A stretch of DNA of 59,169 nucleotides from an uncultured Clostridia bacterium (GCA_946543085.1 CAMNLM010000003.1:1-59169); one strand, 5' to 3'. Numbered from the stretch's first letter, positions 15,884 to 24,797 are shown. The notes: generated from the sequence alone by a model not told the origin. Program-made: numbers and translations.

Positions 15884-16191
15884 CGCGCTTTTTCGGAGAA
15901 AAGCGGGCACAGATTGCACAACAGCGAAAAAGCGGGCGCAGCGCGGACGGCCGATGTAGTCCGCCTCTTTCGCCGCGCGTTTTTTCCCCGCGCGGGAGCC
16001 GGCCTCTTTCCGGCGCGTTCTTCTCCCGGCTGGCCGCGTTTTTCCACCGCCTGTGCGCGACGGGGCCTGTCTTCCCCGTCCGATATGCAGGAGTAATTTT
16101 CTTTCCTGCAATTTTCATGCATTTTTGTCGATTTGCAAGTTCGATTCTGCATTTTTGAATTGTTTATTATTTGTTTTTTGGGGGTGACCTA
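15884..16191. other. Intergenic region with AT-rich direct repeats
   Basis: No gene was recognised. The right half (about 16095-16180) is markedly AT-rich for this genome and contains TGCATTTTTG twice (16118-16127 and 16148-16157, period 30) plus a related TGCAATTTT near 16108. It ends directly upstream of the promoter for the amino-acid transporter operon, so these could be regulator-binding sites. Confidence 0.45.
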
Positions 16192-16220
16192 TTGACAGCG
16201 CCGTGCGCGTCGTTTACAAT
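16192..16220 (+). promoter_or_regulatory. Promoter of the amino-acid ABC transporter operon
   Basis: TTGACA (16192-16197), 17-bp spacer, TACAAT (16215-16220), followed by a 60-nt leader to the ATPase gene. Confidence 0.8.
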
Positions 16221-16287
16221 CCAGTCACAGCAGTTTCCAAAGGCTGCCGGCAAAAAGAACCGCAGGCGTTCGGAGAGGGGTGAAACG

Positions 16288-17013
16288 ATGATCCGCCTGG
16301 AACATGTCAACAAATTCTTCGGCGAGCTGCATGTGCTCAAGGATGTGAACCTGACCGTGGCGGAGGGCGAGAAGCTCGTCATCATCGGCCCCTCGGGTTC
16401 GGGCAAGTCCACCACCGTGCGCTGCATGAACTTCCTCGAGGAGCCGACCTCCGGCAAGGTATTCATCAACGGCACCGAGCTGACCGCGCGGAACAAGACA
16501 AGGGTTGTGCGCGAAAACCTCTCGATGGTGTTCCAGTCCTTCAACCTCTACCCGCACATGAGCGTTCTGCGCAACCTCACCCTGGCTCCGACCAAGCTGC
16601 ACGGCAAGTCGAAGGCCCAGGCGGAGGAGCTGGCCTACCACTACCTCGACGTCGTGGGCCTGCGCGACAAGGCGCACGTCTACCCGACCACCCTTTCCGG
16701 CGGCCAGCAGCAGCGCATCGCGATCGCCCGCGCCCTGTGCGCCGAGACGAAGATCATCCTCTTCGACGAGCCAACCTCCGCTCTCGACCCGGAGACCATC
16801 CAGGAGGTGCTGGACGTGATGATCCGCCTCGCCGATGAAAAGATCACGATGGTGGTCGTCACGCACGAGATGGGCTTCGCCCGCCAGGTGGCCGACCGCG
16901 TGGTCTTCATGGATGGCGGACAGATCATCGAGGAAGGGACGCCGGAGCATTTCTTCACCCATCCGGAGAATGAGCGGGTGCAGCAGTTCCTGGGGAAGAT
17001 TTTGCGGAATTAG
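16288..17013 (+). CDS. Polar amino-acid ABC transporter ATP-binding protein (GlnQ-like)
   Basis: The cytoplasmic energising subunit of the importer encoded through 19886. The 241-aa product has Walker [10 protein letters not shown] at 34-42, a Q-loop in [11 protein letters not shown], signature LSGGQQQR, Walker B IILFDEP and the switch His in VVVTHEMG. Length and motifs match the GlnQ/HisP class. ATG 16288 has GGAGAGGGGT upstream; the frame could extend to a TTG at 16171 but that would run through the promoter. The following binding-protein gene is 291 bp away, with a repeat element in between. Confidence 0.93.
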   Translation: MIRLEHVNKFFGELHVLKDVNLTVAEGEKLVIIGPSGSGKSTTVRCMNFLEEPTSGKVFINGTELTARNKTRVVRENLSMVFQSFNLYPHMSVLRNLTLAPTKLHGKSKAQAEELAYHYLDVVGLRDKAHVYPTTLSGGQQQRIAIARALCAETKIILFDEPTSALDPETIQEVLDVMIRLADEKITMVVVTHEMGFARQVADRVVFMDGGQIIEEGTPEHFFTHPENERVQQFLGKILRN

Positions 17014-17040
17014 GACGGTGCGGGCTGCGAAGGTTTCCAA

Positions 17041-17155
17041 AGGGCTCTGAGCGCCCGGAAAACAGTCCAGTGGACTGTTTTCAGCGAAGAGCGGGCGGCA
17101 GCCCCGGATCGATCGCAAAGCCCTTTGGCCGCGCCCGCAGGCGCGGAACCCTTGC
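17041..17155. repeat. Palindromic intergenic modules inside the transporter operon
   Basis: Carries GAGCGCCCGG, the hairpin AAAACAGTCC/GGACTGTTTT (17059-17068 with 17072-17081), then GCGGGCGGCAGCCCCGG, GATCGCAAAGCCC and a CGCGCC-CGCA-GGCGCG hairpin. The same modules, in the same order, occur at 19920-20045. The apical stem sequence differs between the two but stays complementary. Confidence 0.88.
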
Positions 17156-17304
17156 AGACATGGCGTTGATCAGGCGTTTCTGCTCTTTGCAAACCTTCAC
17201 CACATCCATGAGATTGAGCGGTATCATACCCTAACAAGAATGCTTGTCTTCAACCCCTTCGGGTTGACATATTCAGAAATCTATCATTAAAGGAGGATCC
17301 CACT

Positions 17305-18129
17305 ATGAAGAAGATCGTTGTTAGCCTCATGCTGGCCCTTTGCCTACTCCTCTCCGCCGTGGCGCTGGCCGATGACCTGCCCGCCGGCGTTCAGGCCATC
17401 AAGGACCGCGGCGTGCTCCGCGTCGGCAGCAAGGTCGACGTCATCGGCTTCGGCCTGCAGGATACCCTGACCGGCGAATACAGCGGCCTTGAGGTCGATA
17501 TCGCCCGCAAGCTGGCCGAGATCCTCGGCGTGGACATTGAGTTTACCCCCGTCACCGCCGCCACCCGCGGCCAGCTGATCGACTCCGGCGACCTGGACAT
17601 GGTGCTGGCCACCTTCACCATCACCGAGGAGCGCAAGGAGCAGTGGGACTTCTCTTCCGCCTATTACACGGACTATGTGAGCCTGCTGGTGGAGAGCGGC
17701 TCCGGCATCGCGACCCTGGCGGACCTGGCCGGCAAGACCGTGGGCGTCTCCTCCGGCTCCACCACCGCCCGCGCCGTCACCGAGGCCATGATTGCCGAGG
17801 GCGTCATCACCGCTCCCGACTATGACCGCTCCCTGTTCGACGCCGCGACCTGGACCAACGGCGTGAGCTTCCGCCAGTATCCCGACTATCCCTCCATCTC
17901 CACCGCCCTGTCCGGCGGAGAAGTGGACGCCTTCGCGATGGATATGTCCACCCTGGCCTTCTACAAGAACGACAGCCGCAGCTACGTGGACGCGAAGTTC
18001 GCCCCGCAGGATTACGGCGTGTGCACCAAGAAGGGTTCCGACCTCTCCGCGTGGGTGGAAGGCTACATCAGCGCCTGGCTGGCGGACGGCACCATCGACG
18101 CCCTGCAGGTTGCCAACAATCTGAAGTGA
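17305..18129 (+). CDS. Polar amino-acid ABC transporter substrate-binding protein
   Basis: Extracytoplasmic receptor of the transporter, type II periplasmic binding fold (SBP_bac_3). The 274-aa product has a signal peptide with an ALA cleavage site at residues 20-22, then the family start VQAIKDRGVLRVG, GLEVDIARKLAEILG and the DMVLATFTITEERK region. No lipobox cysteine lies at the expected place, which is unusual for a monoderm binding protein. ATG 17305 has AGGAGG eight bases upstream. A hairpin-terminator at 18149-18178 separates it from the permeases. Confidence 0.93.
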   Translation: MKKIVVSLMLALCLLLSAVALADDLPAGVQAIKDRGVLRVGSKVDVIGFGLQDTLTGEYSGLEVDIARKLAEILGVDIEFTPVTAATRGQLIDSGDLDMVLATFTITEERKEQWDFSSAYYTDYVSLLVESGSGIATLADLAGKTVGVSSGSTTARAVTEAMIAEGVITAPDYDRSLFDAATWTNGVSFRQYPDYPSISTALSGGEVDAFAMDMSTLAFYKNDSRSYVDAKFAPQDYGVCTKKGSDLSAWVEGYISAWLADGTIDALQVANNLK

Positions 18130-18148
18130 TTGGCGCGAAGCGCCTGGA

Positions 18149-18178
18149 GGGGAGGCAGGCTTCTGCCTCCCCCGTTTT
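18149..18178 (+). terminator. Intercistronic terminator/attenuator after the binding-protein gene
   Basis: Stem GGGGAGGCAG / CTGCCTCCCC with loop GCTT, followed by CGTTTT. It may reduce permease expression relative to the binding protein, a common stoichiometry device. Confidence 0.65.
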
Positions 18179-18224
18179 CATCAATAAAGAACCGGAATGG
18201 TTCCGGCTTCTTTCGTGATTTTCC

Positions 18225-18300
18225 TGCGTCGAGATTCCGCGCCTGCGGGCGCGGGCAGGGGGCTTTGCGATCGCCCCCTGCACTCCTTCGCCCCCTTCGC
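18225..18300. repeat. Intergenic repeat modules, reverse orientation
   Basis: Contains CCGCGCCTGCGGGCGCGG followed by GGGGGCTTTGCGATCGCCCCC, the reverse complement of modules found at 17.1, 20.0 and 37.6 kb. It lies between the binding protein and first permease genes. Confidence 0.8.
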
Positions 18301-18366
18301 TATTTGGAAACGTATGGTGCGGGGAGGGGTTGGGGGTGGGGACACCATCTTTGGGGTGATGCCAAC

Positions 18367-19116
18367 ATGCTGAGTGCCTTTTCACCGGAAGCCTGGGCGC
18401 GCGTCTGGGCCTTCCGCGACACCTTCCTCCTGGGCCTTTGGACAACGGTCTCCACGGCGGTGCTGGCGATCCTGCTGGCCTTCTCGCTGGGACTCTTGTT
18501 CGGCCTGTTCTCCACCGGGAAGATCAGGCTCCTGCGCGTCATCGCGCGGGTCTATGTCGAGATCATCCAGAACACGCCCATCGTGCTGCAGCTGTGCTTC
18601 ATGTACTACGCGCTGGTCTACGCCAAGCGGTCCATCGGCATTGCCGCGGCGGGCATCCTCGCGCTGGGCATCTACCACGGCGCCTACATGGCGGAGGTCA
18701 TCCGCGCGGGCATCGAGGCCATCCCGAAAGGCCAGTTCGAGGCCGCGCAGTCCCAGGGCTTCAGCTACATCCAGCAGATGGGCTACATCATCCTCCCCCA
18801 GTCCGTCAAGGTGATCCTGCCGCCCATGGTCAACCAGGTGGTCAACCTCATCAAGAACACCTCCTGCCTCTACATCATCGGCGGCGCGGACCTCATCTCC
18901 CAGACCTACAGCTTCGTCACCGGCGCTTCCACCGGCGGCGCTTACGGCCCGGCCTACATCGTCTGCGGGGTGATGTTCTTCTGCGTGTGCTTCCCGCTCT
19001 CCCGCCTCGCGGGGCGCTGGGAGGAGCGCCTCAAGGTGCGCGACCGCCGCGCCGTGGCCGCCGTATCCAGCGGGCCCATCCCGCGCAGGGTGATAAGAAG
19101 GGGGCAGAAGCCATGA
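18367..19116 (+). CDS. Amino-acid ABC transporter permease 1
   Basis: A 249-aa membrane subunit of the polar amino-acid importer (HisM/GlnP family). It has about five helices and the EAA loop GFSYIQQMGYIILPQSVK, which contacts the ATPase. ATG 18367 is preceded by GGGGTGAT; the longer frame from 18130 covers the terminator and repeat. Its stop overlaps the next start by 4 bp (ATGA at 19113), indicating translational coupling with permease 2. The C-terminal 30 residues are basic and extend past the usual end. Confidence 0.9.
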   Translation: MLSAFSPEAWARVWAFRDTFLLGLWTTVSTAVLAILLAFSLGLLFGLFSTGKIRLLRVIARVYVEIIQNTPIVLQLCFMYYALVYAKRSIGIAAAGILALGIYHGAYMAEVIRAGIEAIPKGQFEAAQSQGFSYIQQMGYIILPQSVKVILPPMVNQVVNLIKNTSCLYIIGGADLISQTYSFVTGASTGGAYGPAYIVCGVMFFCVCFPLSRLAGRWEERLKVRDRRAVAAVSSGPIPRRVIRRGQKP

Positions 19117-19886
19117 GTGATCTCCAGGCCAGTCTCGCCATGATCCGCCAGCCGGCCGTGCTGCAGTACCTGCTGCGCGGCGTGGTCTTTACCCTCATCA
19201 TCTCCCTGATCGCCGTGCTGCTCGGCATCCTGCTGGGCTCGGTGCTGGCCCTCCTGCGCAATTACGGCACGCGGCACCCGGTTGCCCGCGTCTTTCGCAG
19301 GATTTCCATCATCTATATCGAATTATTCAGAAACACGCCTCTGCTGCTGTGGATCTTCATCTGCCTGGTGTTCTGCCCGGTGCCGTCCTTCCTCAACCGG
19401 AAGATGTTCGGCCTGAACAGCGCCGCGGACGTCAAGCTGCTCTTCAAGGCGGCGGTCGCGCTGACGCTCTTCACCTCCTCCGTCATCGCGGAGATCATTC
19501 GCGGCGGCCTGAACTCCGTGGCCGAGGGCCAGTTCGAGGCGGGACACGCCCAGGGCTTCAACATGGTGCAGATCATGGTCTACATCGTGCTCCCCCAGGC
19601 CTACCGTAACGTGATCCCGACCCTGCTGAGCCAGGTGATCACCACCATCAAGGACTCGTCCTACCTCGCGAACGTGGCCGTGATTGAGCTGATGGCGCGC
19701 ACGAAGACGATCATGAGCGCCGCCGGGCGGTACAACGGCACAGGCACCATCCACGTCAGCGACGTGTTTGTGCTCTTCGGCCTCGCCGCGCTGATCTATT
19801 TCGTCATCAACTTTGCCCTCTCGTGCGCCGTCCGTGCCATGCAGAAGCGCATGAAGCGCGCGCCCGTGCGGCCGCAGACAACCTGA
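19113..19886 (+). CDS. Amino-acid ABC transporter permease 2
   Basis: A 257-aa second membrane subunit, same family as permease 1, with the EAA loop GFNMVQIMVYIVLPQAYR and the ELFRNTPLLLWIF segment typical of the GltK/GlnP group. The ATG at 19113 overlaps the previous stop codon. The pair with permease 1 suggests a heterodimeric channel specific for a polar or acidic amino acid. A repeat element, not a simple terminator, follows. Confidence 0.92.
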   Translation: MSDLQASLAMIRQPAVLQYLLRGVVFTLIISLIAVLLGILLGSVLALLRNYGTRHPVARVFRRISIIYIELFRNTPLLLWIFICLVFCPVPSFLNRKMFGLNSAADVKLLFKAAVALTLFTSSVIAEIIRGGLNSVAEGQFEAGHAQGFNMVQIMVYIVLPQAYRNVIPTLLSQVITTIKDSSYLANVAVIELMARTKTIMSAAGRYNGTGTIHVSDVFVLFGLAALIYFVINFALSCAVRAMQKRMKRAPVRPQTT

Positions 19887-19919
19887 TGCACCCGTAAAAC
19901 CCAGATCAAGTGTGTGCGA

Positions 19920-20045
19920 GCGAAGGGTGGAGGGGGTTCGGAGCGCCCGGAAAACTCCATGTTATGGAGTTTTCAGCGGAGAACGGGCGGCAGCCCCGGA
20001 CCGACCGCAAAGCCCCCTGCCCGCGCCCGCAGGCGCGGAATCCCC
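19920..20045. repeat. Palindromic intergenic modules
   Basis: GAGCGCCCGG, hairpin AAAACTCCAT-GTT-ATGGAGTTTT (19951-19973), GCGGGCGGCAGCCCCGG, GACCGCAAAGCCCC, then CGCGCC-CGCA-GGCGCG. Same architecture as the copy at 17041-17155. It ends just before the ribosome site of the cytidylate-kinase-like gene. Confidence 0.88.
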
Positions 20046-20061
20046 ACCAGGAGGTATGCCG

Positions 20062-20664
20062 ATGGAAAACTTTGTCATCACCCTCTCCCGGCAGTACGGC
20101 GCGCTGGGCCGCCCCGTCGCGCAGGCCCTCGCACGCATGCTGGAGATCGACTTCTGGGACCGCGACATCGTGGAGGAGGCCGCCAAGCGCATGGGGCAGA
20201 GCCTCCACGCCATCAGCGACATGGAGGAGCGCGAGCGCCCTTCCCTCTTCCCGGTGCGCCACCGCGAGGCGACCATGAGCCTGGCCTCCTACAGCATCAA
20301 CGACGAGATCTTCGACATCGAGAGCAACGTGATCCGCGACGCGGCCTCACGCACCTCGTGCATCATCGTCGGGCGCTGCGGGGACTACGTCCTGCGGGAT
20401 CATCCGCGCAAGCTGAGCGTCTATCTCTACTCCTCCCTGGAGGACCGCGTGAAGAACTGCATGACCTACCTCGGCATGGACGAGAAGACGGCCCGCAGGC
20501 AGATCCGCGAGATGGACCACGCTCGCAGCTACTACCACCGCAAGTACATGCCCGACCTGAAAACGGCCTTCGACCTCGGCGACATGCAGCTGAACGCCTC
20601 CCACTTCGGCGTGGAGAAAACGGCCGAGATCATCGCGGACACCGCCAGGAAGCTCTTCCTGTGA
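20062..20664 (+). CDS. Cytidylate kinase-like family protein
   Basis: A 200-aa cytoplasmic P-loop-related protein of the cytidylate kinase-like family common in Clostridia. It begins with a modified P-loop (ITLSRQYGALGRPVAQ) and has the conserved IIVGRCGDYVLRDH segment and an Arg-rich lid (KTARRQIREMDHARSYYHRKY). A true Cmk has GPAGSGKST here, so nucleotide kinase activity is not certain. ATG 20062 has AGGAGG at a good distance; ATG 20056 is too close to it. A terminator follows at 20686-20721. Confidence 0.85.
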   Translation: MENFVITLSRQYGALGRPVAQALARMLEIDFWDRDIVEEAAKRMGQSLHAISDMEERERPSLFPVRHREATMSLASYSINDEIFDIESNVIRDAASRTSCIIVGRCGDYVLRDHPRKLSVYLYSSLEDRVKNCMTYLGMDEKTARRQIREMDHARSYYHRKYMPDLKTAFDLGDMQLNASHFGVEKTAEIIADTARKLFL

Positions 20665-20685
20665 GCGGCGCGGAACAGACGCTTG

Positions 20686-20721
20686 AACCGCCGGCCTTCG
20701 CTGTGAGACCGGCGGTTTTTG
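20686..20721 (+). terminator. Terminator of the kinase-like gene
   Basis: Stem AACCGCCGG / CCGGCGGTT followed by TTT. Confidence 0.75.
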
Positions 20722-20886
20722 CCTGCCGTTTTTCTGTACCGCAAGGCGGCCTTCCGGCCCCCGGCGCGTCCCTTTCAAAGAAGGCATGGAGGACGTTCTC
20801 AGCGGAGTTCTCCTTCCTCTCATCGACAATTCCCCTCCGGGCATGCGGGAAGGGGCGAATGCGGGGGTTCCGGAAGCGCAAAACGC

Positions 20887-20918
20887 AAAAAACGAGAGCG
20901 GCGCATTCCGCACCGCTC
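20887..20918 (-). terminator. Terminator of the serC-serA unit
   Basis: On the minus strand, GAGCGGTGC / GCGCCGCTC (one mismatch) with a GGAAT loop, followed by TCGTTTTTT. Confidence 0.7.
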
Positions 20919-20959
20919 CCGCGAAAAAGCAGATCTGAGGTTTGTTTTTTTGGGGGGCC

Positions 20960-22132
20960 TTACCCCTGCACCCGCCGCACGCGCAGCACGCCGTCAATCT
21001 CCCGCAGCCGCTCCACCGTGTCCCGGGGCATCGGCTGGGCGAGGTCCAGCAGCGTATAGGCGTAGGCGTCGCGGCTCTTGTTCGCCAGGTTCTCGATGTT
21101 CAGCCCGTGGCTGCCGAAGAACGCGGTGATCTGGCTCAGCATGTTCGGCACGTTGCGGTGCAGAATCGCGACGCGCGCCGCGGTCTGGCATACGCCCGCG
21201 TCCAGGTCGGGGAAATTGACCGAGTGCGTGATGTTGCCGTTGTCCAGATAGTCCTGCAGCTCCTGCACGGCCATCACGGCGCAGTTGTCCTCGGCCTCCT
21301 CGGTGGACGCGCCGATGTGCGGCAGGACGATGGCCTTGTCCATCTTCACGACAGCCTCGTTCGGGAAGTCCGTCACGTAGACGGAGACCTTGCCGCTCGC
21401 GAGGGCTTCGGCCATCACCGCGTCGTTCACGAGGGAGTCTCGGGCGAAGTTCAGCACGCGCACGCCGTCCTTCATCTGGGCGACGGCGCTCTCGCCGATC
21501 ATGCCCTTGGTGGCGGAGGTCGCCGGGACGTGCAGGGTCACGTAATCCGCCTTGGCGTAAACAGCCTCGGCAGTCGGGGCGTAGCGCACCGCGCTGGAGA
21601 GATTCCAAGCCGAGCGCACGGACAGGTAGGGATCGTAGCCCCAGACCTCCATGCCGAGGTCGACAGCGGCGTTGGCCACCAGGACGCCGATCGCGCCCAG
21701 GCCGATGACGCCCAGCACCTTGCCCTTCACCTCGTGGCCGGCGAACGCCTTCTTCGCCTTCTCGGCGGCCTTGCCGATGCCCTCGGTGCCGGCGTTGTCC
21801 AGCACCCAGCGGTTGCCGGCGACGATGCCGCGGGAGGCCATCAGCAGACCCGCCAGCACGAGCTCCTTCACGGAGTTCGCGTTCGCGCCGGGGGTGTTGA
21901 AGACGACGATGCCCGCCTCGGCGCAGCGGTCCAGCGGGATGTTGTTGACGCCAGCGCCCGCGCGGGCGATCGCGCGAAGCCCCTCGGGGAAGGCCATGTC
22001 CTTCATCTCGGCGGAGCGGACGAGGACGCCGGCGGCGGGCTCGATGCTGTCCACGAGGGTGTAGCCCTCGCGGAAGTGGGCCGTGCCCACGGGGCTGATG
22101 TTGTTGAGGCAGTAGATGGCTCTGTTCTTCAT
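20960..22132 (-). CDS. serA: D-3-phosphoglycerate dehydrogenase
   Basis: First step of serine synthesis: oxidises 3-phosphoglycerate to 3-phosphohydroxypyruvate with NAD. The 390-aa product has the substrate half, the NAD-binding Rossmann motif GVIGLGAIG, the catalytic His in LPHIGASTEEAE, and a C-terminal ACT domain (about 315-390, PNMLSQITAFFGSHGLNIE) that usually gives serine feedback. This is the short form without the extra ASB domain. It lies 87 bp downstream of serC on the same strand, forming a serC-serA operon; serB was not found in the window. Confidence 0.95.
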   Translation of the reverse strand: MKNRAIYCLNNISPVGTAHFREGYTLVDSIEPAAGVLVRSAEMKDMAFPEGLRAIARAGAGVNNIPLDRCAEAGIVVFNTPGANANSVKELVLAGLLMASRGIVAGNRWVLDNAGTEGIGKAAEKAKKAFAGHEVKGKVLGVIGLGAIGVLVANAAVDLGMEVWGYDPYLSVRSAWNLSSAVRYAPTAEAVYAKADYVTLHVPATSATKGMIGESAVAQMKDGVRVLNFARDSLVNDAVMAEALASGKVSVYVTDFPNEAVVKMDKAIVLPHIGASTEEAEDNCAVMAVQELQDYLDNGNITHSVNFPDLDAGVCQTAARVAILHRNVPNMLSQITAFFGSHGLNIENLANKSRDAYAYTLLDLAQPMPRDTVERLREIDGVLRVRRVQG

Positions 22133-22219
22133 AGATCAAAACACCTCGTTCCGGATGGCTGCCCTTCCCGCCCCTCCCTGCCGGGGAGAAGCCTTTGCGG
22201 AAGGCCGGGCCGCTCCTTC

Positions 22220-23305
22220 TTACAGCTTTTTCTCAAACTCCGCCATGAAGTCCACCAGGTCCTTCACGCCCTGCTCGGGCATGGCGTTGTAGATGGAGGC
22301 GCGCATGCCGCCGACCGTGCGGTGGCCCTTCAGGTTCACGAAACCGGCCGCCGTGGCCTCGGCGATGAACTTCTTGTCCAGCGCCTCGTCGCCCGTGACG
22401 AACGGGACGTTCATCAGGGAGCGGTCCTCCCTGCGCACCGTGCCCTTGAACACGGCGGAGCTGTCCAGGAAGTCATAGAGCAGCTTGGCCTTGCGCTGGT
22501 TGCGGCGCTGCATCTCCTCCAGGCCGCCCATGGCCTTCAGCCACTTGAACACCAGGCCGCACACGTAGATGCCCCAGCAGGGCGGCGTGTTGTAGAGGGA
22601 ATCGGCGTCCGCGTGCGTCTTGTAGCGCAGCATGGTCGGGGTGCCGGGCAGCACGTCCTCGCGGATCAGGTCCTCGCGGATGACCACGATGGCCACGCCC
22701 GCCGGGCCGACGTTCTTCTGCGCGCCGCCCCACCAGATGCCGTACTTCGTGATGTCCACGGGCTCGGAGAGCAGCATGGAGCTGACGTCCGCCACCAGCG
22801 GGATGTCGCCGGTCTCCGGCAGCTCATGGTAGACCGTGCCGTAGATCGTGTTGTTCTGGCAGATATAGACATAGTCCGCGTCGGGGCTGATCTGCAGCTG
22901 CTTCACGTCGGGGATGTAGGTGAAGGTCTTGTCCGCCGAGGACCCGATGATATTCACCTTGCCGTACATCTCGGCTTCCTTGGCGGCCTTCTTCGCCCAC
23001 TGGCCGGTGAGGATGTAGTCCGCCTGGCCCTTGCGCATCAGGTTCATCGGCACCATGGCGAACTGCGTGTTGCCGCCGCCCTGCAGGAAGAGGATCTTAT
23101 AATTCTCCGGAATGCCGACCAGCTCCCGCAGATCCTGCTTGGCCGTCTGCAGAATATCCTCAAAAACCTTGGAGCGGTGGCTCATCTCCATCACGGACAT
23201 GCCGCTGCCGTGATAGTCCAGCATCTCCTCCGCCGCCGTGCGCAGCACTTCCTCCGGCAGAACCGCCGGACCCGCGCTGAAATTATACACTCTGCTCACG
23301 CTCAA
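22220..23305 (-). CDS. serC: Phosphoserine aminotransferase
   Basis: Second step of serine synthesis: transfers an amino group from glutamate to 3-phosphohydroxypyruvate with PLP, and also serves pyridoxal phosphate synthesis in some bacteria. The 361-aa product starts VYNFSAGPAVLPEEVL and carries the PLP lysine in GGAQKNVGPAG; the C-terminal GGMRASIYNAMP segment is typical. Length is normal for SerC. The minus-strand TACAAT at 23347-23352 may be its -10 box; I could not settle on a -35. It is divergent from the aminotransferase gene at 23598. Confidence 0.95.
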   Translation of the reverse strand: MSVSRVYNFSAGPAVLPEEVLRTAAEEMLDYHGSGMSVMEMSHRSKVFEDILQTAKQDLRELVGIPENYKILFLQGGGNTQFAMVPMNLMRKGQADYILTGQWAKKAAKEAEMYGKVNIIGSSADKTFTYIPDVKQLQISPDADYVYICQNNTIYGTVYHELPETGDIPLVADVSSMLLSEPVDITKYGIWWGGAQKNVGPAGVAIVVIREDLIREDVLPGTPTMLRYKTHADADSLYNTPPCWGIYVCGLVFKWLKAMGGLEEMQRRNQRKAKLLYDFLDSSAVFKGTVRREDRSLMNVPFVTGDEALDKKFIAEATAAGFVNLKGHRTVGGMRASIYNAMPEQGVKDLVDFMAEFEKKL

Positions 23306-23519
23306 AGCCTCGCTTTCGTAGTGCTACAGGCTGTCTGCCCATCTGGATTGTACCATAGAATCCATACCGGCGGATGTATTTCGGTTGTTCTTTCGCCAGA
23401 GATTGCCATCACGGGTGATTTTTGCACCGGATTTTCCCTCTTTATGCATTCAAAAGCCGGAAGAACCGAAAAAGAACAGAAAACATGCAAGAAAACTTCC
23501 CGCATCATTCATTTTGGCC

Positions 23520-23547
23520 TTGATTTGTCGGCGAAATAGGGTATAAT
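23520..23547 (+). promoter_or_regulatory. Promoter of the aspartate-type aminotransferase gene
   Basis: TTGATT (23520-23525), 16-bp spacer, TATAAT (23542-23547), 50 bp before the start codon. Confidence 0.7.
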
Positions 23548-23597
23548 GGATTGCGGCGTGCATGTCACGCGCAATCCCATGCAGGAGATGACTCTTT

Positions 23598-24797
23598 ATG
23601 GCACTCACGGTATCCCATCGCTGCCGGCAGATCAGCCCGTCCCTCACCCTCTCCATCGACGCCAAGGCCAAGGCCCTCAAGGCGGAAGGTCAGGACGTGG
23701 TGGGCTTTGGCGCAGGCGAGCCCGATTTCCCGACGCCCCAGCACATCTGCGATGCCGCGAAGCAGGCCATCGACATGGGCATGACGCGCTACACGCCGAC
23801 CCCCGGCACCATCGAGCTGCGCCGCGCCATCTGCGACAAGTTCCAGCGAGACAACGGCCTCAGCTACGACCCGGCGGACATCATCGTCTCCAACGGCGGC
23901 AAGCACAGCCTCTTCAATATCTGCCAGGCCATCCTGGATATCGGCGACGAGGTGCTGATCCCCACGCCCTGCTGGGTCTCCTACCCGGAGATGGTGCGCA
24001 TGGCCGGCGGCGTGCCGGTGTTTGTGCCCGCGACGGAGGAGGAGGCCTTCGTACCCTCCATCGAGGCCTTCCAGGAGCGCGTCACGCGCCGCACCAAGGC
24101 CGTCATCGTCACCAGCCCCAGCAATCCCTGCGGCTGCGTCTGGCGCCGCAAGCAGCTGCAGGACCTCGCGGAGCTGTGCGTGCAGAAGGGCCTCTTCGTC
24201 ATCAGCGACGAGATCTACGAAAAGCTGCTCTACGACCGCGAGAAGCACCTCTCCATCGCCCAGCTGGGCCCGGAGATCAAGGCGCAGACCTTCGTGTGCA
24301 ACGGCATGAGCAAGGCCTTCGCGATGACCGGCTGGCGCATCGGCTATACCGCCGGCCCCCGGGACATCATCCAGGCCATGGGCAGCTTCCAGAGCCAGTC
24401 CACCTCCAACCCGAACGCCATCGCCCAGTACGCGGCCACCGTCGCCCTGAATACCGACCAGAGCTGCATCTGCCGCATGGTCGAGGAGTTTGAGCGCCGC
24501 CGCGACATGCTGGTGCGCCTCATCAACAACATCCCCGGCCTCAGCTGCGTCAAGCCCCGCGGCGCCTTCTACGTGCTGATGAACATCAAGGGCATCATGG
24601 GCCGCCGCCACGGCGACGCGTGGATCACGAACTCCATGACCTTCGCCGACGTCCTCCTGCGCGACAAGCTGGTCGCGGTCGTGCCCGGCGTGGCCTTCGA
24701 GGCCGAGGGCTATGTGCGCCTGAGCTACGCCATCTCCATGGAGAACATCCAGAAGGGCCTGAACCGCATCGCCGAGTTTGTGGCGGAGCTGCGGTAA
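23598..24797 (+). CDS. Pyridoxal-phosphate aminotransferase, aspartate type (class I)
   Basis: A 399-aa cytoplasmic fold-type I aminotransferase, probably aspartate with 2-oxoglutarate. Class I hallmarks are GAGEPDFPTP near the start, SNGGKHSLFN (phosphate cup), SPSNPCG, SDEIYEKLLYD and the PLP lysine in SKAFAMTGWRIGY, with the substrate-binding Arg in YVRLSYA. This is the AspB/AspC subgroup found in Bacillota; exact amino-acid specificity is inferred. ATG 23598 has GGAG upstream. Placement beside serC-serA gives an amino-acid biosynthesis island. Confidence 0.9.
   Translation: MALTVSHRCRQISPSLTLSIDAKAKALKAEGQDVVGFGAGEPDFPTPQHICDAAKQAIDMGMTRYTPTPGTIELRRAICDKFQRDNGLSYDPADIIVSNGGKHSLFNICQAILDIGDEVLIPTPCWVSYPEMVRMAGGVPVFVPATEEEAFVPSIEAFQERVTRRTKAVIVTSPSNPCGCVWRRKQLQDLAELCVQKGLFVISDEIYEKLLYDREKHLSIAQLGPEIKAQTFVCNGMSKAFAMTGWRIGYTAGPRDIIQAMGSFQSQSTSNPNAIAQYAATVALNTDQSCICRMVEEFERRRDMLVRLINNIPGLSCVKPRGAFYVLMNIKGIMGRRHGDAWITNSMTFADVLLRDKLVAVVPGVAFEAEGYVRLSYAISMENIQKGLNRIAEFVAELR

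Noticed and set aside
20942..23539. 865-aa plus-strand frame opposite serA and serC
   Set aside because: Shadow of two well-supported genes on the minus strand.
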